A DNA stretch of 64,000 bases from Sphingomonas insulae (GTDB taxonomy: Bacteria; Pseudomonadota; Alphaproteobacteria; Sphingomonadales; Sphingomonadaceae), in NCBI RefSeq assembly GCF_010450875.1, contig NZ_CP048422.1, positions 1,643,001-1,707,000 on the forward strand. The letters run 5' to 3'. The position numbers and the translations under genes were made by a program. A model generated the notes under the pieces. The model had not been told where the DNA came from, searched no databases, and saw only the letters and a program-made list of their open reading frames with translations. Shown one piece after another: positions 9,569 to 18,803 of this stretch. Every line of letters begins with the position of its first letter. Position 1 is the first letter of the stretch.

Positions 9569-9958
9569 ATGAACGTCCTGTTTATCGAAGACGACCGGAT
9601 GAACCGGCGCGTCGTTCGGGACATGCTCGACGTCGCCGGTGCGAGCATGATGGAGGCGGAAAGCGCGGAAGAGGGCCTGGCCGCCCTGGATGCGCAGACG
9701 TTCGACATGCTGCTGATCGACCTGCGCATGCCGGGCATGGACGGTATCACCGCGATCGAACACATCAGGGCGCGAAACGATGCTAAGGCGACGGTTCCGA
9801 TCATCGTCATCACCGCCGACACGGCGCTGGACCTGCGCGAACGGTGCATCGCGGCGGGGGCGGACGAGGTGTTGTTCAAGCCCGTGGCGATGGACGCCCT
9901 GTTCGAGGCGATGGGACGCATCCTGGCGCGCGACGCGCAGGACGGCATGATCGTCTGA
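9569..9958 (+). CDS. Single-domain response regulator (CheY-like receiver)
   Basis: A 129-residue stand-alone receiver domain with the acidic pair in FIEDDRMN, phospho-acceptor Asp51 in LIDLRMPGMDG, the switch Thr in VITAD and the lysine in LFKPV. No output domain. It starts 58 bases after the hybrid kinase on the same strand and is the probable phosphorylation partner of that kinase, either as a phosphate shuttle or as a protein-binding output. Confidence 0.9.
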   Translation: MNVLFIEDDRMNRRVVRDMLDVAGASMMEAESAEEGLAALDAQTFDMLLIDLRMPGMDGITAIEHIRARNDAKATVPIIVITADTALDLRERCIAAGADEVLFKPVAMDALFEAMGRILARDAQDGMIV

Positions 9959-9976
9959 TCCGCAACGTCGCCGGCT

Positions 9977-10831
9977 CTATTGCGGCGGCGGCACTTGCAA
10001 CGCAGCTGCGAGCGAGGCGGTGGCGCTGCCACGGCGGGCGGGCTTGGGCTGGGAACTATCGGGTGCCCAGCCGGTCACGAACACGATCGAGAATCGTTCG
10101 GTGGTACGCCCATCGGGTCCGGCCGCGTCCGCAAAGGCGGCGGCGGTACGAGCCAGCGTTCCGCGGCTCATGCCGGATCGCCCGACGAGGATGTTGCTCG
10201 CCGCCATCCCGCGCAGATCGTCCAGCAGCCGGCCGAGATGCGCGTAGCGCACATCGAACGTCTCGACATCGGCGACCGGCAGGGCGAAGCCGGCGCGCAT
10301 GAGGAGGTCGCCGGCGGACCGCACGTCGATCTGGGGATGCAATCGCGCGGCGGGGCGATCGCCCTCCGCGATGCGCAGCGCGGCCCGCAACGCCGGCAGA
10401 CTGCCACCGCCCAGGAAGGCGCCCAGAAACACGCCGTCCGGCCGTAACACGCGCCGGATCAGCGTCAGCGCACCCGGCAGGTCGTTGACCTGATCGAGGA
10501 CGCCGGCGCTCAGCACGCCATCGAAGCTGGCATCGGCGAACGGTAGCCGATCCTCGTCGCCCTGAACGCCGTCGACGGAGCGGGCGAAGCGATAGCCCGG
10601 ATCGATCCGCGCAATCCGCGCGCCGGGCACGGTGATGGCGGCATCGGGCGTACCGATATCGAGCACGTCGTCGAACCCGCGCTTCACCGCGTCGAGCCGT
10701 TCCAGCAGGCCTTCGACCATGACGTCGCGCAGGAAGGCGTGGGCGGGATAGCCGGCGGCGGCGGCGCGATCGCGGCGCAGGCGGCGGGTCGCCCGGTCGA
10801 AGATGTCGGTCGGTGTCGGAAGAGCGTTCAC
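9977..10831 (-). CDS. SAM-dependent methyltransferase (class I, BioC-like)
   Basis: 284 residues from a GTG start (10831) to a stop at 9977. The glycine-containing SAM-binding strand is VLDIGTP and a methyltransferase-11-type core follows (LPFADASFDGVLSAGVLDQVNDL, RRVLRPDGVFL). The sequence resembles the alphaproteobacterial NDUFAF5/BioC-like family that lies head-to-head with comF in many sphingomonads; the substrate cannot be told from sequence. No strong ribosome site precedes the GTG, so the start is provisional. It is divergent from comF, whose own start is only 60 bases away, so the two promoters must share this short gap. Confidence 0.8.
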   Translation of the reverse strand: MNALPTPTDIFDRATRRLRRDRAAAAGYPAHAFLRDVMVEGLLERLDAVKRGFDDVLDIGTPDAAITVPGARIARIDPGYRFARSVDGVQGDEDRLPFADASFDGVLSAGVLDQVNDLPGALTLIRRVLRPDGVFLGAFLGGGSLPALRAALRIAEGDRPAARLHPQIDVRSAGDLLMRAGFALPVADVETFDVRYAHLGRLLDDLRGMAASNILVGRSGMSRGTLARTAAAFADAAGPDGRTTERFSIVFVTGWAPDSSQPKPARRGSATASLAAALQVPPPQ

Positions 10832-10890
10832 GGGACGGCTTGTGCCTGCTGCGACCGTACGCGACAAGCGGGCATGAGGATGGGGGCGGC

Positions 10891-11670
10891 GTGATCCGAC
10901 GAACGACGATCGATGCGGGACGGGCCGTGGCCCGCGCCACCACCGGCGTTGTCGGCAATGTCGTCGCCTGGGCGTTGCCGCCGCGCTGCCCCGGCTGCGC
11001 CACGCCGGTGGCCGCCGATCACCGTTTCTGCGCTGCGTGCTGGAGCGGATTGCGACTGCTCGCCCCGCCGTGGTGCGCCGGATGCAACCGGCCCTTCGCA
11101 TTCGACCGCGGCGACGGCGCGCGCTGCGGGCAGTGCCTTGCCGATCCGCCGCGTCATCAGGGGGTGCGGGCCGCCGTCGCTTACGGTCCCGTCGCGCGCC
11201 AGTTGGCGCTGAAACTGAAATACGGCCGCCGTATCGGCATTGCGGCCACGATGGCGGAGCGGATGATGCCGGGCGTGCCCGGTGGGCTCGACCTGCTGGT
11301 CCCGGTGCCGCTGCACCGGTGGCGGCTGTGGTCGCGCGGCTACAATCAGGCGGCGCTGATCGCCGCGGCGCTGCACCGGCGCAGCGGCGTCGTCCACGAT
11401 CCGTTCGTACTGATCCGGCGTCGTCAGACCGTCGCGCTGAAGGGAATGGGCCGGGGTGATCGCCGCAAGGCGGTGGCGGGCGCATTTGCCGTCGTCGACC
11501 GGCAGCGGGTGCGGGGCAAAGCGGTCGGGCTGGTGGACGACGTCTTCACCAGCGGCGCGACGGCCACCGCCTGTACCCGGACGCTGCTGGCGGCGGGGGC
11601 GGCATCGGTCACCATCCTGTGCTGGGCGCGGGTGATCGACGACGACGATCGGCCGGACTACGCCGATTGA
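10891..11670 (+). CDS. comF: ComF family protein (phosphoribosyltransferase fold)
   Basis: 259 residues from GTG 10891, directly after a G-rich ribosome site; an upstream in-frame start would overlap the divergent methyltransferase. An N-terminal zinc-ribbon-like part has cysteine pairs (CPGCATP, CAACW, CAGC, CGQC). The phosphoribosyltransferase-like domain carries the PRPP-binding loop VGLVDDVFTSGAT. ComF proteins act in DNA uptake and recombination in competent bacteria; in alphaproteobacteria the role is less clear. First gene of a compact run with grxC, a nitrilase and DUF1178. Confidence 0.85.
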   Translation: MIRRTTIDAGRAVARATTGVVGNVVAWALPPRCPGCATPVAADHRFCAACWSGLRLLAPPWCAGCNRPFAFDRGDGARCGQCLADPPRHQGVRAAVAYGPVARQLALKLKYGRRIGIAATMAERMMPGVPGGLDLLVPVPLHRWRLWSRGYNQAALIAAALHRRSGVVHDPFVLIRRRQTVALKGMGRGDRRKAVAGAFAVVDRQRVRGKAVGLVDDVFTSGATATACTRTLLAAGAASVTILCWARVIDDDDRPDYAD

Positions 11671-11701
11671 CAAGACACCCTGCACACCACACCTCGTCTC
11701 C

Positions 11702-11959
11702 ATGGCAAACGTCGAAATCTACACTAAGGCATTCTGCCCTTATTGCACGCGCGCGATGCGGCTGCTGACCGCCAAGGGCGTGACGCCGCAGGAACATGAC
11801 ATCACGATGGGCGGGCCCCGGCGGCAGGAGATGATCCAGCGCGCCGACGGCCGCACGACCGTGCCGCAGGTCTTCATCGACGGCCGGCATATCGGTGGTT
11901 CCGACGACCTCGCCGCGCTGGATGCCCGTGGGGGACTCGACCCGCTGCTCGCGGCGTGA
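11702..11959 (+). CDS. grxC: Glutaredoxin 3 (GrxC-type)
   Basis: An 85-residue dithiol glutaredoxin. The active site CPYC is near the N-terminus (KAFCPYCTRA), followed by TVPQVFIDG with the cis-proline and the GG(S)DDLAAL glutathione-binding motif. It reduces protein disulfides and mixed disulfides using glutathione in the cytoplasm. It starts 31 bases after comF and ends 7 bases before the nitrilase, so it is probably in the same transcript. Confidence 0.93.
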   Translation: MANVEIYTKAFCPYCTRAMRLLTAKGVTPQEHDITMGGPRRQEMIQRADGRTTVPQVFIDGRHIGGSDDLAALDARGGLDPLLAA

Positions 11960-11966
11960 CGCCGGC

Positions 11967-12788
11967 ATGAGGATCGCACTGCTCCAGATGACGAGCGGGA
12001 TCGATCCCGCCGTCAATGCCGCCGACCTGCGGCATGGCATCGCCGCGGCGGCCGCCAACGGGGCAGGCATGCTGTTCGCGCCGGAGATGGCGGGCCTGAT
12101 CGACCGCGATCGCGCACGCGCGGCGACGTCGATCCACGCGGAGGCCGACGATCCGGTGCTGGCGGCGGTGCGCGATGCGGCGGCGTCGGCGGGAATCTGG
12201 GTACACCTCGGCTCCCTGGCGGTGCGGCGCGACGACGGGCGGCTGGCCAATCGCGGGTTCGTCATCGACGCCGCAGGCGCGATCCGGGCGCGCTACGACA
12301 AGCTGCACCTGTTCGACGTCGACCTGCCCAACGGGGAAAGCTGGCGCGAATCCGCCGCCTATGCTCCCGGCGATCATGCGGTGGTGGCGGATACGCCCGC
12401 TGGCCCGCTCGGCCTGTCGATCTGCTACGACCTGCGCTTTCCGGCGCTCTACGCGGCACTGGCCGAGGCGGGGGCAGACCTGCTGGCCATCCCTGCCGCT
12501 TTTACCCGTCCAACCGGGGCGGCGCACTGGCATACGCTGGTGCGGGCACGGGCAATCGAAAACAACTCCTACGTAGTCGCAGCCGCACAGACCAGCGCGC
12601 ATGAGGATGGTCGGAGCACCTACGGTCATTCGCTGGTCGTCGACCCATGGGGTGCTGTGCTGCTCGACATGGGCGAGGCGCGCGGGCTCGGCTTCGCAGA
12701 GATCGATGCGGTGCAGGTCGCCGCCGTACGTGGCCGCATCCCGGTCCTGGCGCATCGTCGTCTTATTCCGCCGATTACCCGGTCATGA
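11967..12788 (+). CDS. Carbon-nitrogen hydrolase (nitrilase superfamily, Nit2-like)
   Basis: 273 residues from ATG 11967. The catalytic triad is visible: Glu40 (FAPEMAG), Lys112 (RYDKLHLFDVDLP) and Cys153 (SICYDLRFP). The downstream YGHSLVVDPWG is typical of the Nit1/Nit2 branch, omega-amidases that hydrolyse alpha-ketoglutaramate or deaminated glutathione. The substrate is inferred from branch only; the neighbouring glutaredoxin fits a link to glutathione metabolism. Its stop overlaps the DUF1178 start (ATGA). Confidence 0.88.
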   Translation: MRIALLQMTSGIDPAVNAADLRHGIAAAAANGAGMLFAPEMAGLIDRDRARAATSIHAEADDPVLAAVRDAAASAGIWVHLGSLAVRRDDGRLANRGFVIDAAGAIRARYDKLHLFDVDLPNGESWRESAAYAPGDHAVVADTPAGPLGLSICYDLRFPALYAALAEAGADLLAIPAAFTRPTGAAHWHTLVRARAIENNSYVVAAAQTSAHEDGRSTYGHSLVVDPWGAVLLDMGEARGLGFAEIDAVQVAAVRGRIPVLAHRRLIPPITRS

Positions 12789-13216
12789 TCCTGTTCGACC
12801 TGCGCTGTAGGGCGGGCCATGTGTTCGAAGCATGGTTCGCCTCCAGCACCGCCTATGCCGATCAGGTCGGGGCGGGGCAGGTGCCCTGTCCGTTCTGCGG
12901 CGACACCGCGGTTGCGAAGGCGGTGATGGCGCCTAGCATTGCCGCCAAGGGCAACCGGCGCGGCGAAACCCCGTTGCCGGCGCTCGTCAAGCACGCGCTG
13001 CAGCAACTGGCTGCGGCGCAGACCAAGGCGCTGGCTGGATCGCAATGGGTCGGCGACACCTTCGCCACCCGCGCACGCGCGATGCATCAGGGCGAGGAAG
13101 ATCATAAGCCGATCCACGGGCTCGCGAGCCTTGCCGACGTCAAGTCGCTGGTCGACGATGGAGTAGCCGTCGCACCGTTGCCGCTGCCGGTCGTGCCGCC
13201 GGAAAAGATCAACTAG
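12785..13216 (+). CDS. DUF1178 family protein
   Basis: 143 residues; ATG 12785 overlaps the nitrilase stop by four bases, which fixes the start and implies translational coupling. The N-terminus has a small metal-binding-type motif (LRCRAGHVFEAWF, then CPFCG). The C-terminal half contains the conserved segment GDTFATRARAMHQGEED. The family is common in alpha- and betaproteobacteria, often downstream of a nitrilase; its molecular function is not established. Confidence 0.85.
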   Translation: MILFDLRCRAGHVFEAWFASSTAYADQVGAGQVPCPFCGDTAVAKAVMAPSIAAKGNRRGETPLPALVKHALQQLAAAQTKALAGSQWVGDTFATRARAMHQGEEDHKPIHGLASLADVKSLVDDGVAVAPLPLPVVPPEKIN

Positions 13217-13271
13217 GGCGCGCGCGACGTGGCTAGACCCGCTCAGCAGCCGCCGGTATCATGACGCCGAT

Positions 13272-13348
13272 GGCCCCGTAGCTCAGCAGGATAGAGCGCC
13301 AGATTCCTAATCTGTAGGTCGCGCGTTCGAATCGCGCCGGGGTCACCA
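13272..13348 (+). tRNA. tRNA-Arg (anticodon CCT)
   Basis: A 77-base cloverleaf with acceptor GGCCCCG pairing with CGGGGTC (one G-U), D arm GTAGCTCAGCAGGATAGAGC, anticodon loop TTCCTAA giving CCT, T arm with GTTCGAATC, and encoded CCA at 13346-13348. The outermost anticodon-stem pair looks mismatched (C-T). Confidence 0.93.
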
Positions 13349-14188
13349 TTGAGACGCACGCACCGGGTGCGTCGTTGTCTGGTTGTGCTGCCGCTGGCGG
13401 ATACGCACTGCGGGCGCACCGCGCGATTGGACGACGACAGTGTTATCGCGCTGGAGACGGGCTCGAGCGTGAAGGTAGTGCCAAGGCGTTCGCCTGCGGC
13501 GACGGCGCCGACCAAGTCTATCGCTAGGTGGTGACGACGGCCGGCATTGGCTGAATAGCCGTCGCTCGACGCCGAACGCTTCTTGGCTACGGCGCAATTC
13601 CGATAATTGGCTGAGGCGGCTCAACAGCAGATCGCGCTGAGCCGTGGAGCAATGAAAGAAGAGTGAATGCACGCGGAGGCGGGTATGTGGCGTCGCAGGC
13701 TATCGCTCCCCTTAAGATCGAAGTGAAACGGCCGCTCCCGTTGGCGAGGCGCAATCGCTCCGCGCCTCCGCGTGAACATCGCTCTTCGCGCCGTCGCGGG
13801 ATCATTCGTTCCGTGTATCGGCACGCGCATCTACCCACCGACCCGCGATCGGCGGATGGCGGGGGTGGCGTGCTCGGATCTATGATCTCGTGCGAGTGCG
13901 CGGTCCCGTTGCGGCACAACCGGTTAACATTACGGCAATATTGCAACTTGCCGAGCCGAGACGTGCGGTCCATATCCAATGCAGCACGGCGGTCCGGGCT
14001 TCCCCCGCTGTTCCCGCCGTGCCACTGCAAAATCGCCGCAACATTTGGCTGTTACGATCGACTGGCATTGACGGGATGATCGCCATGACATGCGGCGCTT
14101 TGCCGATATCGACGCTATCGATGAGGATCCGGTCCGATCGGGTCTCCAACTCGTGTGTATCGCATCGTACGATACCGGACGTCCTCGC
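13349..14188. other. Non-coding stretch after tRNA-Arg, no convincing gene
   Basis: About 840 bases. Several open frames exist on both strands, but they overlap each other, lack ribosome sites and have compositions like shadow frames. A short palindrome at 13353-13373 just after the tRNA may help termination but has no clean T run. Nothing else recognised. Confidence 0.5.
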
Positions 14189-14293
14189 ATGACCGTCAGG
14201 CCTATCAGCTTCTGGCTCTATGTCGCCGCCGGCGTGGCGATGATCATCGTTTCGGCCATCGCATTGCCGTTCATTGTGTCGAGATCCCGCTGA
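14189..14293 (+). CDS. Possible 34-residue single-pass membrane protein
   Basis: The frame starts MTVRPISFWLYVAAG and continues with an uninterrupted hydrophobic helix, ending in a basic SRSR tail: the pattern of a small one-pass membrane protein with a cytoplasmic positive end. The ribosome site is weak (GGA about ten bases upstream) and I know no family. It lies alone between tRNA-Arg and the convergent SWIB gene. It may be chance. Confidence 0.3.
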   Translation: MTVRPISFWLYVAAGVAMIIVSAIALPFIVSRSR

Positions 14294-14431
14294 TGGCGCA
14301 TCAGCGCGGCCGCCAGACAGCACATTCGTGCGTCCGGTCAGACGCTGTGTTCAAACGATACGATGCAGTCTTCCACTCGGGAGCACCGACGGCCGGTTGC
14401 GGCGCGATGCTCCCGATGAAAGGGGGGCGGA

Positions 14432-14695
14432 TCAGGCTTTCACGTGCTGCGAGATGTACTTATTCATCTCGAACATGGTCACCTTGTCCCTGCCGAACAC
14501 CTTCTGCAGCTTGTCGTCTGCCAGAATCTCGCGCTTGTTCTCAGGGTTCTGCAGGTCGTTGGACTTGATATATTCCCACACCTTGCTGATCACCTGGCTA
14601 CGTGGCAGCTTCTCGTTGCCGACGATCGCCCCGAGTTCGGGCGAGGGCTGCACGGGAGCGTGGATGCCGCCGGTCTTGGGTGGTGTCGTAGCCAT
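14432..14695 (-). CDS. SWIB/MDM2 domain protein
   Basis: 87 residues, almost entirely one SWIB domain (residues about 15-85): the helix around LPRSQVISKVWEYIKSNDLQ, then NKREILADDKLQKVF and FEMNKYISQHV. The ATG at 14695 has AGGAAGGA five bases upstream; an in-frame ATG seven codons earlier has none. Bacterial SWIB proteins are small, found in Chlamydia and many alphaproteobacteria, and are suspected chromatin or topology modulators. The gene lies 47 bases downstream of DUF2945 on the same strand, with a GC hairpin between (about 14717-14738). Confidence 0.85.
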   Translation of the reverse strand: MATTPPKTGGIHAPVQPSPELGAIVGNEKLPRSQVISKVWEYIKSNDLQNPENKREILADDKLQKVFGRDKVTMFEMNKYISQHVKA

Positions 14696-14742
14696 CGCAT
14701 TCCTTCCTGTTTGCACCCGGTCCAGCCCGGGTGCGCTGAGAG

Positions 14743-14946
14743 TTACGCCTTCTTGAGCGCGCTCGCCTTGTGCGCCGCCTTTCCACCGTTGTCACTCTTT
14801 ACGATATATTGCGGGTCGTCCTTGGACGCACGCACGGTGTGACCCTTGATCGTCGTATCGCTCGTCTGCTTCTTTTCGACTGTCCCGTGGGCGGTGCCAC
14901 CATGGCTTTTCCATGTCACTTCATCGCCGGTCTTCACGTTTGCCAT
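14743..14946 (-). CDS. DUF2945 / Tudor-like hypervirulence-associated protein
   Basis: 67 residues: MANVKTGDEVTWKSHGG, then GTVEKK and a lysine-rich end. This matches the small DUF2945 (Hva1 Tudor-like) family: basic single-SH3-like-fold proteins that often sit beside general stress genes. Start supported by GGAGACGG seven bases upstream of the ATG. Probably co-transcribed with the SWIB gene; both could bind nucleic acid. Confidence 0.8.
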   Translation of the reverse strand: MANVKTGDEVTWKSHGGTAHGTVEKKQTSDTTIKGHTVRASKDDPQYIVKSDNGGKAAHKASALKKA

Positions 14947-15022
14947 CGTCCGTCTCCTGCTACCCCCGCACGACGGAATCGCACGGGGTTGGCAAAGGGT
15001 TGCAGCCGGGGGCGGCATCGGC

Positions 15023-17959
15023 TCAGAACTTGAACCCGACCGCCGCGCCATAACGGCGCGGTTCGATGGTGAAGATGTTGGTGTAGAGGCCGGACGATTG
15101 GTCGGCGACCGCCTGACCCGTGATCGCGTCATTGTCCGTCAGGTTCTGGACGAATGCGCGCAGGTAGAAACGGTCGTCGGGCGCGTTGACCTGGATCTGC
15201 GCATTGACCACTTCGTACCCCGGCACGCGATCGATGTTGAGGTTGAAGACGCTTGCCGAGAAATTACCGGTATAGTTGAGGTCGGCGCGCGGCACGACCG
15301 ACCAGCCGTCGGCGAAGTCGATGGTGTATTGCGCGCCGATCGCCCATTTGTAGGTCGGCGCCTGGGGCAGCTTGTTGCCGTCCAGGCCGACCGGTATGCC
15401 ATCGGTGACGGTCAGGGGCAGCGCGGCCGCCGCGGCGCTGGACTGCAACACCGAGCAGATGCCGTAGGCGCCCGTCGTGCCGGTACCCGCGATCGCAGTC
15501 GGGCCGCGCAATCCGATCGCAGTGTTGACGGTGGAGACGAAGCCGTTCGCGAGCGCCGCGCTGCCGCCCGTGGTGGGCGCGACGACGCAGTTAGAGGCGT
15601 TGGTGATATCCTTGATGATGACGGTATCGCTGCGTCCGCCCGATGGCAGGCGCGGGTTGATGAGGGCTCGGTTGCCGGTAATTTCCGTCTTCAGGTAGCT
15701 GGCGTTCATGTTGACGACGAAGCGCGCGACGGGCGAAATTACCGCCTCCGCCTCGACGCCGTAGATGTTGGCATCGACATTGTCGTTCACCGCCGTCCTC
15801 GCGACGATGCGGCTCAGTTGCAGCCCTTTGTACTTGTAATAGAACCCGGTGAGGTTGAGGCGCAATGTGCCGTTGCCGAACGTGTTCTTCGATCCGATTT
15901 CGAAGGCATCCACTTTTTCCGGCGCGAACGTCGTCGGGACCGAGAAGCTGGCGGCGACCGGCGGATTGATGCCGCCCGACTTGTAACCGCGCGAATAGGA
16001 TGCGTAGAGCAACTTGTCGTCGTCGATCTTGTAATCGAACACCGCACGGCCGGTCAGGCGGCCGAACGACACCGCGCGCCGGGCATAGTCCTGTACGCCT
16101 GGGGTAGTCGGATCGAAATCGATCGCGCTGTAATTCAGGCCGTTCTCGATCCCGCCGGCAGCATAGGGAGTCAGGACGTTCAGGGTCAGGTTGCGGGCCT
16201 GCACGGTCTTTTGATCGTGATTGTAGCGCAGGCCAAGCGTTAATTTGGTGCGGTTGTTGAGGGTGAAGTAAGTTTCGCCGAAGAGGCCGTAGGATTTCAA
16301 ACGGAAGCGTTTGGTGTCGTTTCGATAGAAGGGCGACCCGAGAAATGCGTTGCCGCCGACACCGGGGATCGCGGCGGACGAGGCGGCGCCGAGGATGCCG
16401 GAGGCATAGTCCAGACCGAAGGCGTTGACGAAATAATCGTTGTTACGGCTGAGGCTGTCCAGATAGATGCCGCCGAGCAGGAAGTTGAAGGGGCCATCGA
16501 AGCTGCTGTCGATGTGCGCTTCCGCCGAGAACTGGCGATTCTGGATCCGCGATCGATCGAAATCCAGGCTCTGGCCGAAGCACCCGATGCTGTTGCCGCC
16601 ATAGACGCCGACGTTGGCCGGATCCGCCGCCGATTGGCACACGCCGCCGGCCGGACCATTGGGGATCAGCGTCTGGCGAACCCCGTTGAGGAACGGTGCC
16701 GCACCACCGGTTCGCCCGAATGCGTTGAGGGCGGCCAGTCCAGCGTTGGTGGCCAGCGAGCCTTCGACCGCCAGATTATAGTCGACCGTGCTGTCGACCG
16801 AGTTGCGCGCATAGCCGCCGGTGAAGTTGAAGCTGACCGGACCGAAATCATGGAAGATCTTGGCGGTATATTGCTCTTCGTCGGCGAAATAGGTCGGGTT
16901 GTAGTCGATGCGGACGGTACGCACGTCGGTCGGGTTGACCACGCCCGCGTAGGGATCGGTGCCGTACAGGCTTTGCAGGGCGAAGGGCGCGAGCGCGGCG
17001 TTGTTGACGCGGAAGAATTCGGTCGAGGTCAGGACCGCGGCGAGCGTCGAGAGGCCGTTGGTCGTCTCGAACCCCTTGGTGTCAGGCAGACAGCCGAGCA
17101 CGCCGGTGGGATCGCGGTGGCACAATTGCTTCTGGATACGGCTGCGATTGTCCTTTTCATGGAAATAGTAACCGATCAGGTCGATGCGCGTGTCGGCGTT
17201 CGGCTCCCACGACAGCGTGCCGCGGAGCGAATACAGGTCGCGGCCGTCGATGCGGCTGTTGTCATAGGTGTTGAAGGTATAGCCGTCGCGTTTCAGGTAC
17301 GTGCCGGCGACGCGGATGCCCAGCGTGTCGCCGATCGGCAGGTTGAACATGCCGCGCGCGCGCTTCGAATCGAAATTGCCATATTCGAATTCCCCGGCGG
17401 CATGGACGCCGCTGAGATCCGGCTTGGCGCTGATGAAGTTGACCACGCCAGACGTGGCGTTGCGGCCGAACAGGGTCCCTTGCGGACCGCGCAGAACCTC
17501 GACGCGTTCCAGGTCGAAGAATTCGCTTTCGAACAGGCGGGTGCTGGTGAGCGGCATGTCGTTGACGTGGATCGCCGTCGCCTGGTCGCACGTCGCGCCG
17601 ACGCACAGGTCGCCGATACCGCGGATGGTGAAACTGGACGAGGTGAACCCGGTCTTGGTGAAGGTGACGTTGGGCAGGGTCTGCTGCAACGCGATCGGAT
17701 TGACGATCTGCTGCTTTTCCAGATTCTGCGCGGTAAAGGCGCTGACCGCGATCGGCACGTCCTGCAACCGCTGCGACTGGCGCTGTGCGGTGATGACGAT
17801 GTCGCCGACGTTGCTGTCCGTCGCCGACGGCGCCTCCTGGCCGGGACCGTTGGTGGGTGCCGTCGTCTGGGACGACGTGGTATCGGCGGTCTGCGCAGCG
17901 GCGGGAATCGCTGCCAGCATGACGATCGCCGATGCCGCGAGCAGTTCGAACTTCTTCAT
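15023..17959 (-). CDS. TonB-dependent outer-membrane receptor
   Basis: 978 residues from ATG 17959 with GAGAGGA seven bases upstream. A signal peptide (MKKFELLAASAIVMLAAIPA) ends near AAAQ. A TonB box is likely near DIVITAQR, as usual for sphingomonads. The plug domain (about 55-180) has VPIAVSAF, TIRGIGD and VEVLRGPQGTLFGRNATSGVVNF. A beta-barrel follows to the C-terminal phenylalanine (GFKF). It imports a scarce ligand (siderophore, plant glycan, sugar or other) across the outer membrane. No transport or degradation genes are next to it, so the ligand cannot be guessed. Plug and CIRGIGD-type features resemble the IroN/FyuA-like class. Confidence 0.92.
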   Translation of the reverse strand: MKKFELLAASAIVMLAAIPAAAQTADTTSSQTTAPTNGPGQEAPSATDSNVGDIVITAQRQSQRLQDVPIAVSAFTAQNLEKQQIVNPIALQQTLPNVTFTKTGFTSSSFTIRGIGDLCVGATCDQATAIHVNDMPLTSTRLFESEFFDLERVEVLRGPQGTLFGRNATSGVVNFISAKPDLSGVHAAGEFEYGNFDSKRARGMFNLPIGDTLGIRVAGTYLKRDGYTFNTYDNSRIDGRDLYSLRGTLSWEPNADTRIDLIGYYFHEKDNRSRIQKQLCHRDPTGVLGCLPDTKGFETTNGLSTLAAVLTSTEFFRVNNAALAPFALQSLYGTDPYAGVVNPTDVRTVRIDYNPTYFADEEQYTAKIFHDFGPVSFNFTGGYARNSVDSTVDYNLAVEGSLATNAGLAALNAFGRTGGAAPFLNGVRQTLIPNGPAGGVCQSAADPANVGVYGGNSIGCFGQSLDFDRSRIQNRQFSAEAHIDSSFDGPFNFLLGGIYLDSLSRNNDYFVNAFGLDYASGILGAASSAAIPGVGGNAFLGSPFYRNDTKRFRLKSYGLFGETYFTLNNRTKLTLGLRYNHDQKTVQARNLTLNVLTPYAAGGIENGLNYSAIDFDPTTPGVQDYARRAVSFGRLTGRAVFDYKIDDDKLLYASYSRGYKSGGINPPVAASFSVPTTFAPEKVDAFEIGSKNTFGNGTLRLNLTGFYYKYKGLQLSRIVARTAVNDNVDANIYGVEAEAVISPVARFVVNMNASYLKTEITGNRALINPRLPSGGRSDTVIIKDITNASNCVVAPTTGGSAALANGFVSTVNTAIGLRGPTAIAGTGTTGAYGICSVLQSSAAAAALPLTVTDGIPVGLDGNKLPQAPTYKWAIGAQYTIDFADGWSVVPRADLNYTGNFSASVFNLNIDRVPGYEVVNAQIQVNAPDDRFYLRAFVQNLTDNDAITGQAVADQSSGLYTNIFTIEPRRYGAAVGFKF

Positions 17960-18182
17960 GGTGGCATCCTCTCCCTGTCCGTCCGCGCGATCTGATGTCG
18001 ACGATACGAAAAGTTCCTGTTTCAGGTATGGCGAAATTAACGACCGGAAATTTCCCGCGTCAATCGATTTCTGCCGGAAAATTGCGGTGTTTTGCGAAGT
18101 CGACGACATTGGACCAGTTGCAGAATCGAACCTATGGTTGGGTGGGATGCGCATCGATGAGTGTTCGGAAAGGGTTAGATAG

Positions 18183-18803
18183 ATGACGGATCAGCACGGC
18201 TCGCCCGACGATGGCGACCTGATCGAGCCAATGGCCCCGGCCGCAGTGCCGCAGGACGTGACGGATGCGATCCGCACGCTGATCCGCTGGGCCGGCGATG
18301 ATCCGATGCGCGAGGGGCTGGTCGACACGCCGCGCCGCGTCGCCAAGGCCTGGAAGGAATATTGCGCCGGTTACGAGGACGACCCTGCGCGCCATCTGGA
18401 GCGGGTGTTCGAGGAAGTCGGCGGCTATGACGAGATCGTGCTGTTGAAGGACATCCCCTTCCAGTCGCATTGCGAACATCACATGGCGCCGATCATCGGC
18501 AAGGCGCATATCGCCTACCTGCCCAAGGATCATGTCGTCGGGATCAGCAAGCTGGCGCGCGTATTGCACGGCTTCGCACGCCGGTTGCAGGTGCAGGAGC
18601 GGCTGACGGCCGAGGTCGCCGATTGCATCTGGGACAACCTGAAACCCCAGGGCGTCGCCGTGGTGATCGAGGCGAGCCACGCCTGCATGACCGCGCGCGG
18701 AGTCCGCACGCCGGGGGTCGGCATGGTCACCAGCCGGATGATGGGCGTGTTCCGCGACGACGAGCGCAGCCGCAAGGAAGTGCTGGCCTTGATGGGATGT
18801 TGA
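18183..18803 (+). CDS. folE: GTP cyclohydrolase I
   Basis: 206 residues. Zinc and catalytic residues of type I enzymes are visible: Cys and His in SHCEHHMAP and the distal Cys in ASHACMTARGV; GISKLARV and QERLTAEVADC complete the family signature. It makes 7,8-dihydroneopterin triphosphate from GTP, the first step of folate synthesis. It overlaps the next gene by seven bases, and that one overlaps folB, so the three are translated as a unit. Confidence 0.95.
   Translation: MTDQHGSPDDGDLIEPMAPAAVPQDVTDAIRTLIRWAGDDPMREGLVDTPRRVAKAWKEYCAGYEDDPARHLERVFEEVGGYDEIVLLKDIPFQSHCEHHMAPIIGKAHIAYLPKDHVVGISKLARVLHGFARRLQVQERLTAEVADCIWDNLKPQGVAVVIEASHACMTARGVRTPGVGMVTSRMMGVFRDDERSRKEVLALMGC

Noticed and set aside
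13353..13384. Terminator after tRNA-Arg
   Set aside because: A GACGCAC/GTGCGTC stem exists but no T run follows, so it is not called separately.
13587..14079. Overlapping frames on both strands after tRNA-Arg, and a 13-codon ORF at about 13685 with a GGAGG site
   Set aside because: The long frames look like shadows of each other. The 13-codon ORF (MWRRRLSLPLRSK) has a decent ribosome site but no promoter or terminator to support it.
14846..16243. 465-codon plus-strand frame and its neighbour at 16514-17995
   Set aside because: They are antisense to the TonB receptor, rich in Arg, Ala, Val and Gly without hydrophobic core or motifs; typical high-GC shadow frames.
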